In this document: positions 5,629 to 11,234 of the stretch, piece after piece
How positions within the stretch are numbered: position 1 is the first letter of the stretch
How the letters are laid out: every line of letters begins with the position of its first letter
Assembly (NCBI GenBank): GCA_002409585.1
Contig: DHNP01000006.1
Coordinates: forward strand, 857 to 12,090
DNA length: 11,234 bases
Direction of reading: 5' to 3'
Source: Ruminococcaceae bacterium UBA5413
GTDB lineage: Bacteria > Bacillota > Clostridia > Oscillospirales > Acutalibacteraceae
Made by a program: the position numbers and the translations under genes
The notes under the pieces: model-generated
The model's input: the letters and a program-made list of their open reading frames with translations, nothing else
Told to the model about the DNA's origin: nothing
Databases searched by the model: none

Positions 5629-5653
5629 TAAATTAAAGCGAAAGAAGTCTTTC

Positions 5654-6850
5654 TTGTTGGAACGTAAAAAGAATACGGACTTTATTTTAACCAAACCGCT
5701 CATTTCCCTGATGGCGGTCATATGCGGTGTTTCAGTGGCGAACCTTTATTACATACAGCCGCTGGAAGCACAGATTGCCGCGTCATTCCATGTTTCGCAG
5801 AACGCTGCCGGTATTGCCGCCATGCTTACGCAGATTGGCTACGCGCTGGGGCTTCTGCTTTTCGTGCCGCTCGGCGATATGGCGGAACGGCGCTCCGTCA
5901 TACTGCGGATGCTTGTACTGGTGGCCGCGTCACTGCTGACAGTCGGCCTCTCCCCGTCCTACGCAGTATTGCTGGCTGCGATGTTTGCGGTTGGCCTGAC
6001 AACCATTGTGCCGCAGCTTATTGTTCCTTATGCGGCCCAGCTGTCACGCCCCGAAGAGCAGGGCAGAACCATTGGCGACGTAATGAGCGGCCTGCTTATA
6101 GGCATCCTGCTTTCCAGGGCGTTCAGCGGGCTTGTTGGGTCGGCCCTGGGCTGGCGCACAGTCTACCTGGTTGCGGCGGGGCTGATTTTAATTCTTACCG
6201 CAGTCATACGCTGCATCTTTCCAAAAAGCGAATCCCACGCCGGAATGTCCTACACCGGCCTGCTGAAATCCATTCCCGTGCTTGCCAAAAGCCAGCGTCC
6301 GCTGCGTGAGTCGGCTCTTAATGGTTTTTTTATGTTCGGTTCATTCAGCGCTTTTTGGACTTCACTTATCTTTCTGCTGGAAACACCTCATTACAATATG
6401 GGGGCAAGGGAAGCCGGCCTGTTCGGATTTGCAGGCGCCGCTGGTGCGCTCGCGGCCCCGTTTATCGGCAAGGCGGCCGACCGTAAAAGCCCGCGTTTTA
6501 CAGTTGGCATAGGCGTCATACTTTCAACTTTGGCCTATATTTTCTTCAGTTTTTTCGGCTATCATATATGGGGTCTTGCTGTCGGAGTAATCGTTTTGGA
6601 TCTCGGCAACCAGTGTGGGCAGGTTTCCAACATGGCGCGGGTACAGGCGCTGGGTGACAAAACACGCAGCCGGAATAACACCGTTTTCATGTTTTCTTAC
6701 TTTATAGGCGGAGCCGCAGGTTCTTTTTTGGGGACGCTTGGTTTCCAGCACCTCGGATGGCCAGGTGTCTGCGCTGTAGGGCTTACATTCCAGCTTGCCG
6801 CAGTCCTTGTCCATTTCTTTGCCTACCGTAAACAGGAGACATTGGAATAA
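5654..6850 (+). CDS. MFS efflux transporter
   Basis: The 398-residue protein has about twelve hydrophobic segments and belongs to the major facilitator superfamily, resembling drug or metabolite exporters of the YgaY type. ANLYYIQPL (29-37) at the end of the first helix and the motif-A loop GDMAERRSV (74-82) between helices 2 and 3 are diagnostic, and a degenerate second copy (GKAADRKSP) appears after helix 8. Proton-coupled export of a small molecule is the expected role. Pairing with a MarR repressor, and the shared operator, points to induction by a toxic substrate. Two adjacent TTG codons (5654 and 5657) are the possible starts. I keep the first because AAAGAAG lies about seven bases upstream, although it is a weak site. 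The gene ends about 100 bases before a strong terminator. The substrate is unknown. Confidence 0.9.
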   Translation: MLERKKNTDFILTKPLISLMAVICGVSVANLYYIQPLEAQIAASFHVSQNAAGIAAMLTQIGYALGLLLFVPLGDMAERRSVILRMLVLVAASLLTVGLSPSYAVLLAAMFAVGLTTIVPQLIVPYAAQLSRPEEQGRTIGDVMSGLLIGILLSRAFSGLVGSALGWRTVYLVAAGLILILTAVIRCIFPKSESHAGMSYTGLLKSIPVLAKSQRPLRESALNGFFMFGSFSAFWTSLIFLLETPHYNMGAREAGLFGFAGAAGALAAPFIGKAADRKSPRFTVGIGVILSTLAYIFFSFFGYHIWGLAVGVIVLDLGNQCGQVSNMARVQALGDKTRSRNNTVFMFSYFIGGAAGSFLGTLGFQHLGWPGVCAVGLTFQLAAVLVHFFAYRKQETLE

Positions 6851-6954
6851 CCGGCTTGCAGCTGAACTGCAGAGAAAAATCAGGCATTTAACTTTATCTA
6901 TATAAAGTCCCCGAAAAGAGTACTCCCTGCCGCGGCCGGTAGTTTTTATACTGT

Positions 6955-7000
6955 AAAAGGGGCCGCCCCAAAACGAAAATTTTGGAGCGGCCCCTTTTTT
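6955..7000. terminator. Bidirectional rho-independent terminator
   Basis: AAAAGGGGCCGC pairs with GCGGCCCCTTTT, then a C-A mismatch, then CCAAAA pairs with TTTTGG around the loop CGAAAA (6974-6979). TTTTTT follows on the + strand and the opposite arm gives TTTT on the - strand. It lies between the convergent MFS gene (+) and the epimerase gene (-) and can serve both. Confidence 0.93.
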
Positions 7001-7059
7001 AGGTAAAGCGCGGCAGGCGTCACTGTGCAGGTAAGCCGTCTATGGCCTGCCTGGATACC

Positions 7060-7929
7060 TTATTTTAAAACCGATACCTTGTATCCTACCGAATAATCCG
7101 AACCGGAAGGGAGAACTATCCTGTACGGTTTGTCTTCAAAGTCACCGCTTTCGTCAGTATATGCGGGCAGCCCGTTCCACGGCTCAAGGCAGAAAAAGGG
7201 CGCATGTTTCTTAGGAGGTGTCCACAATGTAAGAACGTGGAACCCGCCGAAATCAAATTCCACCCCCGTACCGTCGCTCTTTTTTACAAGCTTTACTTTA
7301 CGGCTTTTAATGTCCTTTGCAATAATGGCATCAATGTCGAAGTCACTGTATAATATAGGAAACGTGTCTGAGTCAAGGCGCTTTTTAATTTTATAACTTT
7401 CGCTGAACAGGCTTTTTTCATCAGTGTAGTACAAGTCTGTATTTTCAGGCTTTTCAAATTTGAGTTCGTAATCCTCGGCGGAGCCGTCTACACAAAATCC
7501 CGCGTGCCCTCCGATGCAGAACTGCATATCCGCATTACCTGTATTTTTTACATAATATGTTGTTTTATAGCCTGCCTCACTGATTTCGTGCGATACGGTA
7601 AGGATAAAATCATACGGATAAAATGCTTTTGTACCGCTGCCAGAGACAAGCCTGAAAACCGCTTTCGACTCCGTGCATTCTGCAAGTTCAAACTGGGTTT
7701 TGCGCGCAAATCCATGCTTTTTTGCATATGTATAGGTTACCCCGTCAAATGCTACTTTTTGGTTCCTAAGCGCGCTGACGAATGGAAAAAGGATAGGGGC
7801 ATGTCCGTTCCAATATTTTTCATCACCCGTCCATATGTAATCCTTTCCACAGTTTTTGTATGAAATGAGTTCCCCGCCCAAAGTATCGACCGTACCTTCG
7901 GCACAGCCTATTTTTAATGTTTTTTGCAT
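7060..7929 (-). CDS. Aldose 1-epimerase family protein (LacX-like)
   Basis: The enzyme family interconverts alpha and beta anomers of hexoses or sugar phosphates in the cytoplasm, and this 289-residue protein has the usual length of the LacX-like branch. Family landmarks are visible: FPFVSALRN (48-56), KKHGFARK with H72, GGHAGF with H142 as the likely acid, and CLEPWNG with E249 as the likely base. Overall it reads as a single galactose-mutarotase beta-sandwich with no signal peptide. GAGGGG lies about eight bases before the ATG. The gene is monocistronic and convergent with the MFS gene, sharing the terminator at 6955-7000. A plausible promoter lies at 7959-7988. The exact sugar substrate cannot be told from the sequence, and no sugar-uptake genes are nearby. 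Confidence 0.92.
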   Translation of the reverse strand: MQKTLKIGCAEGTVDTLGGELISYKNCGKDYIWTGDEKYWNGHAPILFPFVSALRNQKVAFDGVTYTYAKKHGFARKTQFELAECTESKAVFRLVSGSGTKAFYPYDFILTVSHEISEAGYKTTYYVKNTGNADMQFCIGGHAGFCVDGSAEDYELKFEKPENTDLYYTDEKSLFSESYKIKKRLDSDTFPILYSDFDIDAIIAKDIKSRKVKLVKKSDGTGVEFDFGGFHVLTLWTPPKKHAPFFCLEPWNGLPAYTDESGDFEDKPYRIVLPSGSDYSVGYKVSVLK

Positions 7930-7958
7930 CTTTAAACCCCTCTCTTTTTAATGATTTA

Positions 7959-7988
7959 ATAATACCGTATTTATATATTTTATCACAA
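7959..7988 (-). promoter_or_regulatory. Candidate promoter of the epimerase gene
   Basis: On the - strand TTGTGA (7988-7983) is separated by 18 bases from TATTAT (7964-7959), leaving a leader of roughly 25 bases. Both boxes are fair matches, but the surroundings are AT-rich. Confidence 0.4.
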
Positions 7989-8141
7989 TTAACATCCGTT
8001 GTAACTTATCGCCGGTTTAAAGGCACAAAAATAAAGGGGCTGCCGCAAAGAGCCTGCTTTTAATGTTAAAACTGAACAAATAAAACGCGGAACTTCCTTG
8101 CCGCCATGTGCTTAATTTCCTGTCTGTACGGGTTGCTGCGG

Positions 8142-8171
8142 TTTATTATAATAAAATGATAAATTTATCAT
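8142..8171. repeat. Two abutting perfect palindromes upstream of the oxidoreductase promoter
   Basis: TTTATTATAATAAA (8142-8155) and ATGATAAATTTATCAT (8156-8171) are each perfectly self-complementary and directly adjacent. They end 33 bases before the -35 box of the oxidoreductase promoter. They may be binding sites for a dimeric regulator, although high AT content makes such palindromes easier to find by chance. Confidence 0.6.
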
Positions 8172-8204
8172 AACCACTAAGCCCCGTATACAAGCCTTAT
8201 AGCC

Positions 8205-8233
8205 TTGACTTTTTAAGCGACCTATGCTATATT
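8205..8233 (+). promoter_or_regulatory. Promoter of the pyruvate:ferredoxin oxidoreductase gene
   Basis: TTGACT (8205-8210) is followed after 17 bases by TATATT (8228-8233), which has the TGC of an extended -10 in front. Initiation near 8240 gives a leader of about 85 bases before the ATG at 8326. Confidence 0.8.
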
Positions 8234-8246
8234 GAAAATCATATAT

Positions 8247-8265
8247 TGTAGTTTTTAATACTACA
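8247..8265. promoter_or_regulatory. Inverted repeat at the oxidoreductase transcription start
   Basis: TGTAGT (8247-8252) and ACTACA (8260-8265) flank a 7-base centre. Allowing one bulged T, the arms extend to ATAT on each side. The site begins just after the predicted start of transcription, suitable for a repressor or a small 5' leader hairpin. Confidence 0.45.
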
Positions 8266-8325
8266 TATCTATTTCCGGCATACATATTTCACTAAAATTT
8301 TTTTAATGCAGCAGGAGGAATGTTT

Positions 8326-11234
8326 ATGAGCAGAACGACTAAGACTATGGACGGAAACGAAGCCGCCGCGTATATATCGTATGCGTTTACCGAGGTTTCC
8401 ACCATCTATCCGATAACTCCGTCCTCACCAATGGCCGCACACGTAGACGTTTGGGCAGCCAACGGCAAAAAAAATCTGTTCGGACAACCTGTGCGCCTTG
8501 TGGAAATGGAAAGCGAATGCGGCGCCGCAGGAGCTATGCACGGTGCGCTCGAAGCCGGAGCGCTTACGACTTCATATACTGCTTCACAGGGGCTTATGCT
8601 GATGGTACCGGCACTGTACAGGCTGAGCGGTGAACTGCTGCCCGGCGTTCTGCACGTAAGTTCAAGGACTGTTGGAACACATGCCTTTTCCATTTTCGGC
8701 GACCATTCCGACGTTATGGCATGCAGGCAGACCGGGCTTGCCATGATATGCGACGGCAGCGTGCAGGAGGTTATGGACCTTACGGCGGTTCCGCACCTCG
8801 CGGCTATTGAAGGGCGCGTGCCGTTCATTCATTTTTTCGACGGGTTCAGGACATCGCATGAAATACAAAAGGTAGAGGTGCTCGGCTACGACGAACTTAA
8901 ACCGCTTATAAACCGCGAAGCTCTCGAACGGTTCCGTGCAAACGCCCTTAACCCTAACCACCCTGTCCAGCGCAGCACAGTGCAAAACCCTGATATATTT
9001 TTCCAGGCGCGTGAGGCGGCCAATCCATACTATGAAAAGCTGCCCGGCATAGTCGAAAAATATATGTCAAAGATAAATGGCATCACGGGCCGCGGCTACC
9101 ACATATTCAATTACTACGGCGACCCCGGGGCAGAGTACGTTATAGTAGCCATGGGTTCCGTCAGCGGCACCGCGCAGGAGGCAGTTGATTACCTGCGGGC
9201 TTCGGGTAAAAAAGTGGGTTATCTGCAGGTACGCCTTTTCCGCCCATTCTCCGCGGCCCACTTCCTTGCCGCAATGCCTAAAACAGCAAAGGCCGTAGCC
9301 GTGCTTGACAGGACTAAGGAGCCCGGCTCTTTTGGCGAGCCTCTTTATGAAGACGTCTGCTCCGTTTTTGCCAACAGCGGCTTACGGCCGGATATATACG
9401 GCGGGCGCTACGGCCTTTCTTCAAAAGATGTTACACCCGACCACATAATAGCTATATTCGATAATCTTATGAAAGATGAACCGATTAACCATTTTACAGT
9501 CGGTATACAAGATGACGTCACGCATCATTCCCTTCCGCTTGGGAAGCCTGTCGACTTGGGCAGCGACGGTACAGTAAGCTGCAAATTCTGGGGCCTTGGT
9601 TCAGACGGCACCGTAGGCGCCAATAAAAACTCCATAAAAATAATAGGCGACAACACCGGCATGTACGTTCAGGCTTATTTTGAGTACGACACTAAAAAGT
9701 CCGGCGGCATAACACGGTCGCACCTGCGTTTTGGAAAAAATCCAATACGTTCCGAGTACCTTGTCAGCAAAGCGGATTTCATAGCCTGCCATAAACAGTC
9801 ATATATCTCGCAATACGATATACTTTCAGACTTAAAGCCCGGCGGCACATTCCTGCTTAACTGCGGTTGGGATGAAAACGAGCTTGGTGACAAACTTCCG
9901 CCCTCCGTCAAGCGTTGCATTGCCGAGAATAAAATCAATTTTTATATCATAGATGCAACTAAAATAGCTTCAGAAATAGGACTTCGTACAAGAACCAACA
10001 CAGTACTGCAGTCGGCATTTTTCAAGCTTGCCGGTATACTTCCCTTTGAAGATGCGAGCAAATACATGAAAAAGGCAATTTATGACTCCTACAGGCAAAA
10101 GGGTGAAAAAGTACTCGATATGAATTACGCCGCAGTTGACAGGGGCGCCGAAGAAGTACGCAAAGTATCCGTACCCGAAAGCTGGAAGCAGGCCGAGTGC
10201 CGGCAAAAAACCGCTAAGCAAATACTTCCCGAATACATAGAAAAAGTCCTCATCCCTGTTAACGCGCAAAAAGGCGACTCACTTCCGGTCAGTACATTCA
10301 CAGCCGCTGCCGACGGTACGGTACCGCTCGGCACTTCAAAATACGAGAAACGCGGCACCGCCGTAATGGTGCCAAAGTGGAACCCTGAAAACTGCATACA
10401 GTGTAACTGGTGCTCGTATTACTGCCCGCACGCAGCTATAAGGCCCTTTTTACTTACAAAAGATGAAAAATCCTCCTCGCCGGCATCATACAAAACCGCC
10501 GAAGCAAAAGGAAAAGGGCTTGCTGAATACGAGTTCCGTGTACAGACAGACCCCCTCGACTGTACAGGATGCGGTTCATGCGAGCAGGTCTGCCCCGCCC
10601 CCGGAAAAGCTATAGAAATGCAGCCGCTCGATTCGCAGCTCGCTGAGCGGGAAAACTGGGATTACTCGCTCTCGCTTTCTGAAAAGGACGGCCTTATGGA
10701 TAAATTTACAGTAAAAGGCAGCCAGTTCCAGCAGCCTCTGCTCGAATTCTCAGGCGCATGCGCAGGCTGCGGCGAAACGCCGTATATGAAGCTTTTAACA
10801 CAGCTTTTCGGTGACAGGATGATAATAGCAAACGCGACGGGATGTTCACAGGCATGGGGTGCCGCCGCTCCGTGCGTACCGTACACTAAGAACAGCTGCG
10901 GGCACGGGCCTGCCTTTTCAAATTCGCTTTTTGAAAACAACGCGGAATTTTCGCTCGGCATGTGCCTTGCGGTCACCCAGCGCAGGGAACACCTTGCAAA
11001 GAGCGTTCGTGAATTAGCCGAAAAAACAGACAGCAAACCTGTGAAATCCGCACTTGAAGCATGGCTCGCAGGCTGCGATAATGCTGAAGGGACACGGCAA
11101 AGGGCAGACAATGTTATTTCAGCCGTAAAGGCCGACGTTTCCGCAGGCGACAATGAGCTCTGTAAAAAAATACTCGGCGAAAGCGACCAACTTGTCAAAA
11201 AATCCATGTGGATGTACGGCGGCGACGGCTGGGC
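8326..11234 (+). CDS. nifJ: Pyruvate:ferredoxin (flavodoxin) oxidoreductase, partial (C-terminus outside window)
   Basis: This is the single-chain enzyme that decarboxylates pyruvate to acetyl-CoA and CO2 and reduces ferredoxin, the main pyruvate route in anaerobes. The frame is open for 969 codons to the window edge; the family is about 1,170-1,200 residues, so roughly 200 are missing. Substrate-binding residues T31 in YPITP, E64 and R114 fall at the numbers I recall for the Desulfovibrio africanus enzyme. A ferredoxin-like domain carries two [4Fe-4S] motifs, CIQCNWCSYYCP (690-701) and CTGCGSCEQVCP (746-757). The proximal cluster cysteines C812, C815 and C840 are present; the fourth would be beyond the edge. 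The window stops at the GDGW that opens the thiamine-diphosphate motif. AGGAGG lies seven bases before the ATG, and a good promoter precedes it. No frameshift or missing key residue was seen. Confidence 0.97.
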   Translation, partial: MSRTTKTMDGNEAAAYISYAFTEVSTIYPITPSSPMAAHVDVWAANGKKNLFGQPVRLVEMESECGAAGAMHGALEAGALTTSYTASQGLMLMVPALYRLSGELLPGVLHVSSRTVGTHAFSIFGDHSDVMACRQTGLAMICDGSVQEVMDLTAVPHLAAIEGRVPFIHFFDGFRTSHEIQKVEVLGYDELKPLINREALERFRANALNPNHPVQRSTVQNPDIFFQAREAANPYYEKLPGIVEKYMSKINGITGRGYHIFNYYGDPGAEYVIVAMGSVSGTAQEAVDYLRASGKKVGYLQVRLFRPFSAAHFLAAMPKTAKAVAVLDRTKEPGSFGEPLYEDVCSVFANSGLRPDIYGGRYGLSSKDVTPDHIIAIFDNLMKDEPINHFTVGIQDDVTHHSLPLGKPVDLGSDGTVSCKFWGLGSDGTVGANKNSIKIIGDNTGMYVQAYFEYDTKKSGGITRSHLRFGKNPIRSEYLVSKADFIACHKQSYISQYDILSDLKPGGTFLLNCGWDENELGDKLPPSVKRCIAENKINFYIIDATKIASEIGLRTRTNTVLQSAFFKLAGILPFEDASKYMKKAIYDSYRQKGEKVLDMNYAAVDRGAEEVRKVSVPESWKQAECRQKTAKQILPEYIEKVLIPVNAQKGDSLPVSTFTAAADGTVPLGTSKYEKRGTAVMVPKWNPENCIQCNWCSYYCPHAAIRPFLLTKDEKSSSPASYKTAEAKGKGLAEYEFRVQTDPLDCTGCGSCEQVCPAPGKAIEMQPLDSQLAERENWDYSLSLSEKDGLMDKFTVKGSQFQQPLLEFSGACAGCGETPYMKLLTQLFGDRMIIANATGCSQAWGAAAPCVPYTKNSCGHGPAFSNSLFENNAEFSLGMCLAVTQRREHLAKSVRELAEKTDSKPVKSALEAWLAGCDNAEGTRQRADNVISAVKADVSAGDNELCKKILGESDQLVKKSMWMYGGDGW

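Larger units (their letters stand above)
7930..8325. other. Intergenic region between divergent epimerase and oxidoreductase genes
   Basis: No coding frame is convincing in these 396 bases. The left part holds the epimerase promoter. Bases 8034-8060 (AAGGGGCTGCCGCAAAG and on) look like one arm of a terminator without its partner. The middle carries two abutting palindromes, and the right part holds the oxidoreductase promoter, an inverted repeat after it, and a strong ribosome-binding site. I see no riboswitch or T-box consensus. Confidence 0.7.

Noticed and set aside
5722..6309. Open frame of 195 codons inside the MFS gene in another frame
   Set aside because: The translation is rich in Arg, Cys and His with no domain sense, while the overlapping frame is a complete MFS protein.
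6851..6890. TGCAG/CTGCA inverted repeat directly after the MFS stop
   Set aside because: The stem is only five to six bases and no T-run follows. The strong hairpin at 6955-7000 is the real terminator.
8034..8062. GGGGCTGCCGC stretch resembling a terminator arm
   Set aside because: No complementary arm lies within range and no + strand gene ends before it, so it is at most a remnant.
10662..11207. Open frame of 181 codons on the - strand near the right edge
   Set aside because: It is antisense to the oxidoreductase, whose frame carries the cluster-binding cysteines and is uninterrupted here.

Overview
The window looks like a chromosomal segment from an anaerobic, spore-forming member of the Clostridia (Firmicutes), possibly of the Ruminococcaceae/Oscillospiraceae type. 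The evidence is a full-length SpoIIID sporulation regulator, a single-chain pyruvate:ferredoxin oxidoreductase, an AgrC/LytTR-type two-component locus, mid-range GC with AT-rich intergenic DNA, and several GTG and TTG starts. I cannot name a species.

Layout. Bases 1-55 probably hold the last codons of a + strand gene. A conserved hypothetical gene (246-743, +) follows and ends at a clear terminator. The spoIIID gene (994-1248, -) has its own terminator hairpin and a candidate sigma-E promoter. A tightly coupled - strand operon (3894 to 1410) encodes a LytTR response regulator, then a small membrane protein carrying only a histidine-phosphoacceptor (DHp) domain, then a seven-helix GHKL kinase whose own phosphoacceptor position is lysine. 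Both gene junctions are ATGA overlaps. Upstream on the same strand is a secreted protein (4043-4906) with an NPCBM-like C-terminal half, a marked base-composition break inside the gene, and a perfect palindrome of about 20 bp in its leader/promoter.

Divergent to this is a MarR repressor plus MFS efflux transporter unit (5150-6850, +). The same TGTATA-N5-TATACA operator lies in the marR promoter and in front of the transporter. A strong bidirectional terminator (6955-7000) separates it from a convergent LacX-type aldose epimerase gene (7060-7929, -). A regulatory intergenic region of about 400 bp with two abutting AT-rich palindromes precedes a pyruvate:ferredoxin oxidoreductase gene (8326 onward, +), which runs off the window just at its TPP-binding GDGW motif.

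How the genes work together. The most interesting unit is the regulator/DHp-only/His-less-kinase operon. It reads like a sensor histidine kinase divided over two polypeptides, so signalling would need a heteromeric complex, possibly sensing something linked to the neighbouring exported protein. The marR-MFS pair reads as an autoregulated efflux module with the operators visible. The oxidoreductase is central fermentative metabolism with its own promoter. I saw no rRNA, tRNA, CRISPR array, transposase gene or phage gene.
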